Source: Syntrophobotulus glycolicus DSM 8271 | Lineage (GTDB): Bacteria; Bacillota; Desulfitobacteriia; Desulfitobacteriales; Syntrophobotulaceae | Direction: 5' to 3' | Length of the DNA stretch: 64,000 nucleotides | Assembly: GCF_000190635.1 (NCBI RefSeq) | Contig: NC_015172.1 | Location: 1,116,001-1,180,000, forward strand | Part shown: in pieces, positions 24,918-33,494 of the stretch | How positions within the stretch are numbered: the stretch's first letter is position 1 | How the letters are laid out: each line of letters opens with the position of its first letter | Program-made: the position numbers and the translations under genes | Notes under the pieces: generated by a model | The model's database searches: none | Told to the model about the DNA's origin: nothing | Seen by the model: only the letters and a program-made list of their open reading frames with translations

Positions 24918-24945
24918 GCCCCTGCACAAAAAGCAGGTGCTTTTA
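24918..24945 (+). terminator. Small hairpin with T-run before the lipoprotein gene
   Basis: GCCCCTGC (24918-24925) pairs with GCAGGTGC (24933-24940), one mismatch, followed by TTTTA. It stands 43 bases before the lipoprotein start, so it ends an upstream transcript or acts in the leader. Confidence 0.5.
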
Positions 24946-24987
24946 TGATACAACTACTGGGGATATTTGTAAAGGGAGGAAAAAATC

Positions 24988-26253
24988 TTGAAACGATTAT
25001 TTACAGTTCTATTATTAACCGGCAGTTTGCTCATCTCCGGCTGCAGTAACCCTTTGTTAAATACAGCTTCTGATACCCAGGAGCCACTGGCAGAACCTTC
25101 AGAAAACGAAAGTACTGTGGTTGACACGGATCAATCACCGGCATTTTTAGGCAATAAACCTTTTACCAAAAAAACAACTCCCAAAACTTCCCCCCAAGGC
25201 TATTCTTTGGAAAACATCGCTTATCCCCAATTATCAGATGAGTCTTCCAGCTATGTGACCAAAAGGTTTCCTGATCTGGACGGCTTGTTTAAGGATAACC
25301 AGTGGTCTCCCCTTTGTTTTATCGACAATGACACTTTTGTTTTTTCGGCCGTACAGCTGCAAGGGGCTGAAGAGAAAGTTTATAAGTATAACATGAAATC
25401 GAAGACCCTAAAGGAACTTTTTCAAGTTTCTTGTACAGGGAGGCCCAGTTTCTTCATTCAAAGCAGTACCAGTTTTTATCTCTGTTACGATAACATGGCT
25501 GTTTTGATCGATAACGATAAAGTCTCCAAAAAAATTCTGCTCAGCAGCTTTCAGCAAGAATATAAGGATTTAGACATCCCCCAATTTGCTGTAAACCCTG
25601 AAGCAGGAAAAGTGCTGCTCTTAGATTATGATAAGAAAAGAGGTTATTTAGCCGATCTCAACATGCAGCAAATTACAGAATTACCCGTCCAAGGCGTTGT
25701 CACGGGCGGTTGGCTTGATGCCAAAAACGTTCTCCTGGGAACTGTCGATAAAATTGACGAGCGTCGTCGTTTCGAAGGAAGTGCAGTTGTCAAATATAAC
25801 ATCGAAAGTAAGTCTTCTACGAAAACCTATCTGGGAACCAAGTCGGGAATACCAGCGGTATTTGGAGGTCTTTACCGTAACAGTAATGAATATTGCGGTT
25901 TCAATTATCTTGCTGAAAACATACCACCCTCAGGCCTGGTTGGTATAATTGATCAGATCCATAGCAAAATGATATTCCTTGAGCTTGAGAATGCAGTGGG
26001 CAATTTGACCTTATATCATAACAAGGTAATTACGGTAATTGCCAACAAGCCTGTTGATTGGGAAGTCTGGGGGCGGGCTGAAGATGATCAGGTTTATTTG
26101 GTCGTTTATGACGTAGACACAGAGAACTATAGCATCAGAGCTAAGAATTTGCCAAAGCCTCCAATGTATCTACCGGATTTAATCATATCACCGGACGCAA
26201 GAACAATGATCTATCATGCCGAGGCCATGTCTTATATCAACCGGCCCAAGTAG
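24988..26253 (+). CDS. Lipoprotein of unknown function
   Basis: The 421-residue protein has a lipoprotein signal (hydrophobic LFTVLLLTGSLL and lipobox LISGC, Cys at about 19), then a Ser/Thr/Pro-rich linker and a long extracellular domain with repeated Tyr/Asp-rich strands (for example KVYKYNMKSKTLKELF) that suggests a beta-propeller-like fold. It is anchored on the outer side of the membrane. A GGAGG site precedes the TTG/ATG region. Its last 36 codons are duplicated at 33131-33241. The Bce-type module follows; a functional link is possible but unproven. Confidence 0.75.
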   Translation: MKRLFTVLLLTGSLLISGCSNPLLNTASDTQEPLAEPSENESTVVDTDQSPAFLGNKPFTKKTTPKTSPQGYSLENIAYPQLSDESSSYVTKRFPDLDGLFKDNQWSPLCFIDNDTFVFSAVQLQGAEEKVYKYNMKSKTLKELFQVSCTGRPSFFIQSSTSFYLCYDNMAVLIDNDKVSKKILLSSFQQEYKDLDIPQFAVNPEAGKVLLLDYDKKRGYLADLNMQQITELPVQGVVTGGWLDAKNVLLGTVDKIDERRRFEGSAVVKYNIESKSSTKTYLGTKSGIPAVFGGLYRNSNEYCGFNYLAENIPPSGLVGIIDQIHSKMIFLELENAVGNLTLYHNKVITVIANKPVDWEVWGRAEDDQVYLVVYDVDTENYSIRAKNLPKPPMYLPDLIISPDARTMIYHAEAMSYINRPK

Positions 26254-26382
26254 GAGGAAAACCGTATACCGGGAGTTGCAAAGTTTAGCGGTATGTGGTT
26301 AATACCAAAAGACGCTGAAAAACCTGCTGATGGAAGAAGAAAAGAAAAAAGACGGGGAACCGTTTGAAAGGAGTGTAGCCTT

Positions 26383-27087
26383 ATGGAACATAGAATTATG
26401 CTGATTGAAGACGATACGTCAATCGCAAAGCTGCTTGCCGCCCATATTGAGAAATACGGATATGAATGCGTTATAATAAATAATTTTGATAAGGTATTGG
26501 ATATTTTCATTAAAGCAGACCCGCATGTGGTTTTGCTTGATATTAACCTGCCAAAGTATGACGGGTATTATTGGTGCGGAAAAATCAGGCAGATATCCAA
26601 TCATCCCATCATTTTAATTTCGGCCCGTGACAGTGAGATGGATCAGGTGATGGGGATAGAAAGCGGCGCTGACGATTATATTACAAAGCCTTTTTATTAT
26701 GATGTTGTCATAGCGAAAATAAAGAGCCAAATCCGGCGTTGTTTTGGGGCGCTTGCTCCAGATGGTTCAGAAGAACGGAAAGTAGGATGTGAAGGACTTT
26801 TTCTATACCTCGAAAGGCCGGAACTGCGTTTCCGGGATGCTTCCGTCACCCTGACAAAAAAAGAAGCGGTATTGGCTGAAATTCTAATGAGTAAATCACC
26901 TAAAGCGGTGAGCCGTGATGTGCTGTTGGAAAGACTATGGGATGATGTACACTTCGTAGACGAAAATACCCTGAATGTAAACGTGGCACGTCTTAGAAAA
27001 AAGCTGCAAGAGCTTGGTATTGAAGAAGCGATTGAAACCGTGAGAGGTCAGGGATACCGCTTGAACGCTCTCTGGAGGGAACTGTGA
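26383..27087 (+). CDS. Response regulator, OmpR family (BceR-like)
   Basis: The 234-residue protein has a receiver domain (acidic pair LIEDDTSI, phospho-Asp in VVLLDINLPKYDG, Thr/Ser in LISARDS, Lys in ITKPFYYD) and a C-terminal winged-helix domain (VSRDVLLERLWDD and LNVNVARLRKKL). It overlaps the sensor kinase gene by 4 bases. With the kinase and the ABC genes it forms a Bce-type antimicrobial-peptide sensing and detoxification unit; its expected binding site TTACA-N4-TGTAA is present before the ABC genes at 28075. AAAGGAG precedes the start. Confidence 0.92.
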   Translation: MEHRIMLIEDDTSIAKLLAAHIEKYGYECVIINNFDKVLDIFIKADPHVVLLDINLPKYDGYYWCGKIRQISNHPIILISARDSEMDQVMGIESGADDYITKPFYYDVVIAKIKSQIRRCFGALAPDGSEERKVGCEGLFLYLERPELRFRDASVTLTKKEAVLAEILMSKSPKAVSRDVLLERLWDDVHFVDENTLNVNVARLRKKLQELGIEEAIETVRGQGYRLNALWREL

Positions 27088-28067
27088 TGAGATTATTCTG
27101 GCGTGACCATGTTCCGTTTATATTGTTATACGTTTTCAATATGTTGATTTTATTCGTCATTTATGGAAAGCTCGGCGGATTTGAGAATTTAGGGAACATC
27201 TATTATTTTTTGTTTTTGAGTGGCTTCCTCTTGGGAGTCTTTTTGATATACCGCTTCTTTTCCTATCGAAAGCTATACCACAAATTGAGTGAAATGCCCT
27301 CAAATATAGAGGATACTCTGATTTCGGCAGGAACGGCACCACTTTCAACAGGCATCGATCAATTGATTTTGACCCAATACCATTTATACCAAAGCCAAAT
27401 TGAACGGTACAAGCGCAAGCAAAAGGAGCATTTGGAATTTATCTACCAATGGGCGCATCAAATGAAAACGCCGATTTCCGTCATTCACCTGATTCTTCAA
27501 GAAAATGAGGGTGAGGCTTTTGAAAACATCCGGTTGGAAATGGAGCGGCTCAACAGCGGGCTGAACATGGCGCTCAACTTCGCAAGAATGGAGGAATTTG
27601 AAAAGGATTTTTCCGTTGAAACAATTTTATTGTCCTCTTTTGTGCCGGAGGTAATCAGTGAGGAAAAAAGGTATTTCATCAAAAAACGTATTTATCCCGA
27701 AGTGCGGATAGATTCTGATTTTACGGTAATATCCGATAGGAAGTGGCTCAAACTCATATTAAAGCAATTACTGATCAATGCTGTAAAATACACGGTCGAA
27801 GAGGATAAAACGGTTACCGTGGCGGCTTATCGCCGTGGAAACAGCAAGGTGTTAGAAGTAAGCGATCAGGGCATCGGCATTTCTCCCCAGGATATTCGCC
27901 GTGTCTTTGAGCCTTTTTATACAGGTGTAAATGGGAGGGAGTTCGGAGAATCCACGGGCATGGGGCTATATCTTGTCAATGAAGCCTGCAAGAACTTACA
28001 GCATGAGATTGAGATAGATTCAAAAATATCAGAGGGTACTTCTATCCGGATTGTTTTTTCCGCTTGA
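27084..28067 (+). CDS. Intramembrane-sensing histidine kinase (BceS-like)
   Basis: The 327-residue protein has two closely spaced transmembrane helices at the N-terminus (about 11-30 and 38-58) with almost no extracellular loop. Its H-box reads YQWAHQMKTPISVIH, followed by N, G1 and G2 boxes (LLINAVKYT, VSDQGIGIS, GMGLYLV). Such kinases do not sense ligand directly; they read the state of the partner ABC transporter. The gene overlaps the response regulator gene and lies just before the ABC genes. Confidence 0.92.
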   Translation: MMRLFWRDHVPFILLYVFNMLILFVIYGKLGGFENLGNIYYFLFLSGFLLGVFLIYRFFSYRKLYHKLSEMPSNIEDTLISAGTAPLSTGIDQLILTQYHLYQSQIERYKRKQKEHLEFIYQWAHQMKTPISVIHLILQENEGEAFENIRLEMERLNSGLNMALNFARMEEFEKDFSVETILLSSFVPEVISEEKRYFIKKRIYPEVRIDSDFTVISDRKWLKLILKQLLINAVKYTVEEDKTVTVAAYRRGNSKVLEVSDQGIGISPQDIRRVFEPFYTGVNGREFGESTGMGLYLVNEACKNLQHEIEIDSKISEGTSIRIVFSA

Positions 28068-28074
28068 TGATTTA

Positions 28075-28088
28075 TTACACGGATGTAA
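28075..28088. promoter_or_regulatory. BceR-type operator before the ABC transporter genes
   Basis: TTACA-CGGA-TGTAA matches exactly the TNACA-N4-TGTAA consensus known for BceR-like regulators. A further TGTAA half-site follows at 28095-28099. It lies 93 bases before the proposed ABC ATPase start. Confidence 0.7.
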
Positions 28089-28167
28089 GGTTGATGTAAT
28101 TTGAATCGATAGCAAGCTATACGAAAAGCCGATATGATTGACTTGTAAATTATATCAAGCCAGAAAG

Positions 28168-28929
28168 ATGTGTGTAATATTGGAGCTATTAAACGTAAGT
28201 CATGTTTCCAAAGTATACGGGAATAAGGTGCTGTATAAAGCACTTGACAATGTCAGCCTAAGCATCGAACAGGGAGATTTTGTCGGAATCATGGGGGCTT
28301 CGGGGAGCGGTAAAACAACGCTCTTAAACGCAATTTCCACCATTGACCCTCCCACTTCCGGCGAGGTTCTCATAAACGGAGAAAATCCCTATCAAATCGA
28401 TAGCGCAAATCTTGCGCTTTTCAGAAGAAGAAAAATCGGCTTTGTGTTTCAGGACTTCAATTTGATTGACACTTTGACCGTTGGGGAAAACATCATACTC
28501 CCGTTGACATTGGACGGTGAAAAAGTATCCGTAATGAATAAGAAGCTGAAAGCCGTTGCAAAGAGTCTGGATATTGAAGAAATTCTCGGTAAAAGGAGTT
28601 TTGAAATATCAGGAGGACAAGCACAAAGGTCGGCGGTTGCCCGTGCAATTATCCACTCTCCCTTGCTTCTTTTAGCAGATGAACCTACGGGAAATCTTGA
28701 CTCTAAGTCGGCAAAAGATGTCATGGAATTATTTGAAAGCGTAAACCGTGAAACAGATGTCACAACGGTAATGGTAACGCATGACGCTCAATCTGCAAGT
28801 TTTTGTAACCGCATTGTTTTGATCAAAGACGGACGGATATTCAATGAAATACACCGTGGGAACAGCCGGAAGGAATTTTATCAGCAGATTATTGATGTCC
28901 TCTCCCTATTGGGGGGTGACGCAAAATGA
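28168..28929 (+). CDS. ABC transporter ATP-binding protein (BceA-like)
   Basis: The protein (253 residues from ATG 28168) has Walker A GASGSGKTT, the Q-loop FVFQDFNLID, the signature ISGGQAQRSAVARAI and Walker B LLLADEPTGNLDS. It powers the FtsX-type permease encoded with a 4-base overlap downstream, and belongs to the peptide-detoxifying BceAB group. The start is unsure: ATG 28138 is far upstream, while ATG 28168 and TTG 28180 both fit the family start (LLNVSHVSKVYG); no strong ribosome site decides it. Confidence 0.92.
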   Translation: MCVILELLNVSHVSKVYGNKVLYKALDNVSLSIEQGDFVGIMGASGSGKTTLLNAISTIDPPTSGEVLINGENPYQIDSANLALFRRRKIGFVFQDFNLIDTLTVGENIILPLTLDGEKVSVMNKKLKAVAKSLDIEEILGKRSFEISGGQAQRSAVARAIIHSPLLLLADEPTGNLDSKSAKDVMELFESVNRETDVTTVMVTHDAQSASFCNRIVLIKDGRIFNEIHRGNSRKEFYQQIIDVLSLLGGDAK

Positions 28930-30860
28930 CATTCCGCCAATTTGCATTTAATAATGTAAAGCGCAATATCCGTGTCTATTTGGCCTACTTTTTGAGCAGC
29001 GTTTTTACGATTATCGTTTTTTTCTCCTTTGCGACCAACCTGTTTCATCCTGTCATAGCAAGTCAAAAAGGCGGGGCAATCGAGGAAATAATGGGGCTTG
29101 CCGAGGGAGCTATCTTTGTATTTGCCTTTTTCTTCATTCTGATTTCAGTAAATGCTTTCTTGAAAATCAGGCAGAAAGAATTTGGCGTTCTCACGATTTT
29201 GGGCATGTCAAAAAAGCAGTTTAACCGCATGATTTTTCTGGAAAATATGCTGATTGGCTGCGTCGCCATTCTAACGGGGATTACAATCGGATTGGTGTTC
29301 TCTAAACTTTTGCTGATGGTCACGGCTCATATATTATCATTTGAAGCCCTTTCGTTTTACTTTCCGATTCAGGCCGCACTTCTGACCATTGCTTTTTTCT
29401 TAATCATATTCATCGGTATATCAACGATTGCGCCTAAGATTATACGAACAAATGACGTTGTTCAGTTGTTGAAAGGAGCCCAAAAAGACAATAAGGAAAT
29501 TACATTTTCCAAAACGCTGTCCTTTGTTTCTGTTTTATGTTTATTTCTTGGGTACTTCATGTCCGTATCCTCAAAAATATACGGCTTGCATCCGTTCTTA
29601 AATAAAATCATTTTATTTGTGGAAAACCTGCCGTTCCGCGAGGTTATCCTAATCGCTTTAATTGCGGTCGGCACGTATTTGTTTTTCACACAGTTAAGCA
29701 TCTTTGTATTGCATAGATTAAGGAAAAACAAGAGTTATTATATGCGTAAGACGAATATGCTGTGGATTTCCGAGCTGTTTTCACGCATCAGAGATAATGC
29801 GCGAATGCTGTTTTTGGTTACTATGATTTCAACGGCTGCATATGTCGCTATAACGAGTGTCTATGCCTTAAATTCGGTAGTTAAGGACGAGGCGTTAAAG
29901 GATAATCCCTTTGCGCTTACCTATACTTCTATCGGTGACAATGCAAATGAAGTGCAAAATATCAAAGCGATTGATGATATGCTTACAAGCTCCGGCGTCG
30001 CTTATAAGACCTATAAAACAGAAGTAATCAAGCAGGTTTCGAGTTCGGGATATAGCGTTCATATTATTAGGGTATCGGAGTATAATACCCGTGCGGCCGC
30101 ATTGGGCTTGGCGCAGGTAAGCATTGATGAAAGCCAGGCACTTTTAGTCCCTGCCGATGTACGATACGACCCCGTGAGGGACAAGACCTTAAATCAGAAA
30201 AATATTCCGCTTGACGACGGAAAGATCAATCTGACGGTAAAAGAAGTGGCGCCTCAAGTTATCGTCTATTCAGGGCTGTTTCGGAATCTAATCGCGGTTA
30301 ATGACAGCACCTATGACAAAATATCGGATATGAATGAGAGATATGTTTCTTATTCCTATGAAATACCCGACTGGCTAAACACGCGTAATGCGATGAAGAG
30401 CCTAAGGAGTACCCTTGGCGATGGCGAATACGGCTCATCCTTTTGGTCGAATAGAATAGAAATATATGACCTTGAAAATCAGACAAAGAAGCTGTTTCTA
30501 TATGCGGGATTCTTTCTTGGCGCAATATTCTTCATGGGAGCAAGCAGCTTTCTGTATTTCAGGCTGTATACCGACTTAAATCGGGACAAGAGCAAATATT
30601 TAGCTATATCAAAATTGGGGCTGACCTTTAAGGAATTGAAAAAAGTGGCAAGCAGACAAATTTCCGTTCTGTTTTTCGTACCCTACCTACTTGCCGCCAT
30701 TCATACCTCTTTTGCCACGGCGCTTTTGCAGAGCATGTTATACACCTCGGTATGGCAATACTTTTTAGTGGTCATGGCGGTATTTTTGATACTGGAAGTC
30801 ATTTATTACAGCGTCGTCCGTTCGCGCTATATCAAATATTTAGCGCAGTATACCGTATAG
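28926..30860 (+). CDS. FtsX-type ABC permease (BceB-like)
   Basis: The 644-residue protein has the FtsX/MacB-type layout of BceB: one N-terminal helix, a cluster of helices (about 45-330), a large extracellular domain of about 200 residues (from about 335 to 530), and a C-terminal helix pair. It begins FRQFAFNNVKRN, typical of the family. With the ATPase it removes or inactivates cell-wall-directed peptides and signals to the kinase at 27084. Stop codon is followed by an AT-rich gap before a minus-strand regulator. Confidence 0.9.
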   Translation: MTFRQFAFNNVKRNIRVYLAYFLSSVFTIIVFFSFATNLFHPVIASQKGGAIEEIMGLAEGAIFVFAFFFILISVNAFLKIRQKEFGVLTILGMSKKQFNRMIFLENMLIGCVAILTGITIGLVFSKLLLMVTAHILSFEALSFYFPIQAALLTIAFFLIIFIGISTIAPKIIRTNDVVQLLKGAQKDNKEITFSKTLSFVSVLCLFLGYFMSVSSKIYGLHPFLNKIILFVENLPFREVILIALIAVGTYLFFTQLSIFVLHRLRKNKSYYMRKTNMLWISELFSRIRDNARMLFLVTMISTAAYVAITSVYALNSVVKDEALKDNPFALTYTSIGDNANEVQNIKAIDDMLTSSGVAYKTYKTEVIKQVSSSGYSVHIIRVSEYNTRAAALGLAQVSIDESQALLVPADVRYDPVRDKTLNQKNIPLDDGKINLTVKEVAPQVIVYSGLFRNLIAVNDSTYDKISDMNERYVSYSYEIPDWLNTRNAMKSLRSTLGDGEYGSSFWSNRIEIYDLENQTKKLFLYAGFFLGAIFFMGASSFLYFRLYTDLNRDKSKYLAISKLGLTFKELKKVASRQISVLFFVPYLLAAIHTSFATALLQSMLYTSVWQYFLVVMAVFLILEVIYYSVVRSRYIKYLAQYTV

Positions 30861-30979
30861 CATAAACATTCTTATACTTAGTTAAATTTGAATAGATATA
30901 TCAAAGCGCTATGCATTTTTCTTACTTAGGAAGCTAGAGCGTGGTGCGAATCACTTTTGCCAATCAAAGATCAAGCTTG

Positions 30980-31612
30980 TTATTTCAAAGCGTTCGCAAG
31001 TAAATCAAAACCGAACTCCAAAAACTCTCCCTCATCAATCGACAGTGTGTTCCAGACGCTTTTGTCCATGAAGCCGGCGGTATAAAGGAGGCTGAAGGCA
31101 GAAAAAAAGCCGAAAAATACCGCTTTTTTCATATCCAGGTTGGGATTTATACTGCTGTCCGAAGCGCCGGCAATCGCCAGAGAACCGAGGTATTCCATCC
31201 GGGCGGCATCCAAGTGCCGGATTTCTTGATAATGGGGACTGGCTTCGATGTTTTGCCTGTTTGCCGGGAGGTAATTCAAGATCCGAAACAAATCTGGATA
31301 ATCGCGAAAAAATGTCAGATGGGCAAGATTCGCCAGGCGAATCTTCTCACGTGTGTTTTCACCAAGCCTAAGGGCATTTATAGAGGCTTCATAAAGCTGA
31401 CGGGCACCTTTCAGCGCAACGGCGTAGAAAAGATCCTCCTTGCTCTGAAAATATTGATATAGTGTCCGTTTGGTGAGACCGGCATGTTTGACCACCTCAT
31501 CAATGGAAGTGTTCTCAAAGCCCTTTTCCGCGAACAGCTTTTCAGCCGCCCCCAGAAAGGCTTCTTTTTTTTGAATTTTATTTGCTTCCCGTTTGGATTG
31601 TACTTCTTTCAT
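30980..31612 (-). CDS. TetR family repressor
   Basis: The 210-residue protein has an N-terminal TetR HTH (FAEKGFENTSIDEVVKHAGL then TKRTLYQYFQSKEDLF) and a helical C-terminal ligand-binding domain. It is divergent from a 62-residue membrane protein; two identical operator-like palindromes lie in the 129 bases between them. Local control of the membrane protein gene and of itself is therefore the simplest model. The inducer is unknown. Confidence 0.9.
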   Translation of the reverse strand: MKEVQSKREANKIQKKEAFLGAAEKLFAEKGFENTSIDEVVKHAGLTKRTLYQYFQSKEDLFYAVALKGARQLYEASINALRLGENTREKIRLANLAHLTFFRDYPDLFRILNYLPANRQNIEASPHYQEIRHLDAARMEYLGSLAIAGASDSSINPNLDMKKAVFFGFFSAFSLLYTAGFMDKSVWNTLSIDEGEFLEFGFDLLANALK

Positions 31613-31629
31613 TTTTTAGTCTTCTCCTA

Positions 31630-31689
31630 TTGACAAATAAAGTAGACTGAAGGTATACTTGAATAAAAAAAGTAGACCGCTGGTATACT
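31630..31689. promoter_or_regulatory. Two tandem 19-bp operators over tandem promoters
   Basis: AGTAGAC-N5-GTATACT occurs at 31641-31659 and again at 31671-31689, exactly 30 bases apart (about three helical turns). The first covers the region between TTGACA (31630-31635) and TATACT (31654-31659), spacer 18; the second similarly lies between TTGAAT (31659-31664) and TATACT (31684-31689), spacer 19. Confidence 0.8.
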
Positions 31690-31741
31690 GTTTAAAAAAA
31701 GAATACCATGGGATTAGGAAAATGTAAAGGAGGACTGTAGC

Positions 31742-31930
31742 ATGAGAGGATTTCAATTAATTTTGGCAGTTGTCACGATGCTGATGATGTTCGGCATGTT
31801 TGGTTTTAATCTGTGGATCGACGCTAATTTTTCCAAAGGATTACAACTGCCCCAATGCTATATCCCGTTGAATTATATCACCGCCGGGCTTGTCCTGCTC
31901 ACGGTTATATTGATATTTGTACGTAAATAG
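31742..31930 (+). CDS. Small two-helix membrane protein
   Basis: The 62-residue product has two hydrophobic helices (about 4-24 and 41-59), a short polar loop (WIDANFSKGLQLPQCYIP) and a basic end (FVRK). AAAGGAGG stands 8 bases before the ATG, an excellent ribosome site, so translation is very likely. It is the only gene of its unit, divergent from a TetR repressor and under tandem operators, and so is probably induced by a specific compound. No family recognised. Confidence 0.7.
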   Translation: MRGFQLILAVVTMLMMFGMFGFNLWIDANFSKGLQLPQCYIPLNYITAGLVLLTVILIFVRK

Positions 31931-32007
31931 CGGTAAACAGGAAAATGAAGAGAATGGTTAAGTTCCTGTGCAGGTAAGATCATGAATGGCCAGTACGGTA
32001 ATTGGAC

Positions 32008-32057
32008 AAAAAACGCCGGACCAACGAGTTCCACTATGTTGAGCCGGCATTTTTTTC
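32008..32057 (+). terminator. Terminator between the small membrane protein and HxlR genes
   Basis: AAAAAACGCCGG (32008-32019) pairs with CCGGCATTTTTT (32044-32055), with a loop of about 24 bases and a T-run. Confidence 0.65.
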
Positions 32058-32122
32058 AGGAACCATGGAATCCGGGATACTGGAGCAACGATCAGGAGAG
32101 GTCGGGAAATGGGGGAATGAGA

Positions 32123-32506
32123 ATGAAAATCCGCGAAAACTATACTTGTCCGCTGGAAATTGTACATGATTTTATTAAAGGCAAATGGAAAACAATTTTG
32201 ATCTTTCAACTGAGACTTGGGACACAGACATTTTCAGAATTAAAGCATGGAATTGAAGGCATTTCAGAAAAAATGCTGCTTCAGCAATTAAAAGAGTTAC
32301 AGGAATTTGGAGTGATTAATAAAACAAGTTATGAGGGGTATCCTCTTCACGTAGAATATTTTCTGACGGATAGGGGGACTCAATTATTAGAAGCTGTTCT
32401 GATTATGCAGAATATTGGTGTGGCTTATATGATGGAACATGGACAGAAAGAGCTGCTTGAGAAAAAAGGCATTATCTGTTTGAATTCAATACCTACCGAA
32501 AAGTAA
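32123..32506 (+). CDS. HxlR family transcriptional regulator
   Basis: The protein (127 residues from ATG 32123) is a MarR-like winged helix of the HxlR group: CPLEIVHDFIKGKWKTILIF, the SELKHGIEGISEKMLLQQL recognition region, and the wing with VEYFLTDRG. HxlR proteins often respond to reactive aldehydes or oxidants through a conserved N-terminal cysteine, present here in YTCPLE. The start at 32123 fits GGGGG at 32111-32115; the longer frame from 31982 runs through a terminator hairpin and is rejected. An isochorismatase-family gene follows in the same direction. Confidence 0.9.
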   Translation: MKIRENYTCPLEIVHDFIKGKWKTILIFQLRLGTQTFSELKHGIEGISEKMLLQQLKELQEFGVINKTSYEGYPLHVEYFLTDRGTQLLEAVLIMQNIGVAYMMEHGQKELLEKKGIICLNSIPTEK

Positions 32507-32582
32507 GTAATTTACTTTTTCCTTTATCCGACTTAAACTTTCCTTGAAACGGCAAATAATTAGGGGAAAGAGGTAATGGCCA

Positions 32583-33131
32583 ATGAAACAGGGTTTGATT
32601 TTAGTGGATATTCAAAACGATTATTTTAAAGGCGGAAAATATGAATTGGTTAACCCGGAGCAGGCGGCCATGCAGGCCAATAAAATCCTGACTTTTTTTC
32701 GGAGAGAAGGATGGCCGATATATCATGTGCGCCACATAAGTACAAATCCAGGCGCCGGTTTTTTTATACCGGATACTGAGGGTGCTGATTTTTATAGAGC
32801 GTGTTGTCCTTTGGAAGGGGAAGAAATCATCATCAAGCATAGACCCGACAGTTTCCTGAGGACAACCCTGAAAGAGAAATTGGAAGAAACGGGTGTCGCC
32901 GCATTGGTGGTATGCGGGATGATGACGCATATGTGCATAGATTCAACCGTCAGAACCGCCGGCAATTATGGATACGCTGTCACCCTAATCGAAGACGCAT
33001 GCGCAACAAGAGATTTGGTATGGGGAGGAATCCCGGTTTTAGCGGACCAGGTCCGGAACGCATATATGGCCGCTCTTGACGGGACTTTTGCCAGGGTAGT
33101 GCAGGCCGATGTATGGATTAAGGAGAATTGA
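32583..33131 (+). CDS. Isochorismatase-family cysteine hydrolase
   Basis: The 182-residue protein has the family triad: Asp in LVDIQNDYF, Lys in IIKHRPDSF and Cys in VCGMMTHMCIDST. Members hydrolyse amides or vinyl ethers (for example nicotinamide, N-carbamoyl compounds, isochorismate). The HxlR regulator 76 bases upstream is probably co-transcribed or controls it. An AAGAGGT site lies 12 bases before the ATG. Substrate cannot be told from sequence. Its stop codon coincides with the start of a duplicated lipoprotein fragment. Confidence 0.9.
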   Translation: MKQGLILVDIQNDYFKGGKYELVNPEQAAMQANKILTFFRREGWPIYHVRHISTNPGAGFFIPDTEGADFYRACCPLEGEEIIIKHRPDSFLRTTLKEKLEETGVAALVVCGMMTHMCIDSTVRTAGNYGYAVTLIEDACATRDLVWGGIPVLADQVRNAYMAALDGTFARVVQADVWIKEN

Positions 33132-33241
33132 ATTTGCCAAAGGCCCGAAAGATGTATCCCGCAGATTCAATCATATCACCGGACGCAAGAACAATGATCT
33201 ATCAGGCCGAGGCCATGTGTTATATCAACCGGCCCAAATGA
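33131..33241 (+). pseudogene. Duplicated 3' end of the lipoprotein gene
   Basis: The last 36 codons and stop are homologous to the end of the lipoprotein gene at 24988: ISPDARTMIY is identical, followed by QAEAMCYINRPK against HAEAMSYINRPK. The DNA match includes a 36-base identical stretch (26181-26216 and 33166-33201). The frame is kept but no start or 5' part is present. It begins exactly at the isochorismatase stop codon, which marks a recombination junction. Confidence 0.85.
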
Positions 33242-33274
33242 AGGTCAATCAATTTTCTCCACAAAAAACACAAC

Positions 33275-33302
33275 AAATCGGTCACACGAAATCGGTCACA
33301 CG
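33275..33302. repeat. Tandem 14-bp direct repeat
   Basis: AAATCGGTCACACG occurs twice in direct succession (33275-33288 and 33289-33302) in a non-coding stretch. Nothing else recognisable is seen between 33242 and 33454. Confidence 0.75.
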
Positions 33303-33454
33303 ATGTGGCGGCCTCTCGCGCGATTTGATATAACGGACGGGTGTTACCGGTGCGCCCTAACCGCATTAATGGGGTTATCTAATCAGTATATCCCTATCCC
33401 ACCATTAAAAATTACCATGCGATCCATATATCCGAAAATATTTTTAGATAAATT

Positions 33455-33494
33455 AAAAGCCAATCCCTCAAAATGAACTGGCTTTTGTTTTTTT
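33455..33494. terminator. Terminator-like hairpin
   Basis: AAAAGCCA (33455-33462) and TGGCTTTT (33479-33486) form a stem followed by GTTTTTTT on the plus strand; the arms also give a T-run in the other direction, so it could act both ways. Confidence 0.65.

Noticed and set aside
26285-26292. A further TTTAGCGG copy
   Set aside because: A single copy, with no 23-bp spaced partner; taken as chance, not as another insertion-element end.
31982-32122. N-terminal extension of the HxlR regulator
   Set aside because: It would read through a terminator hairpin and has no ribosome site; the family starts at MKIRENY.
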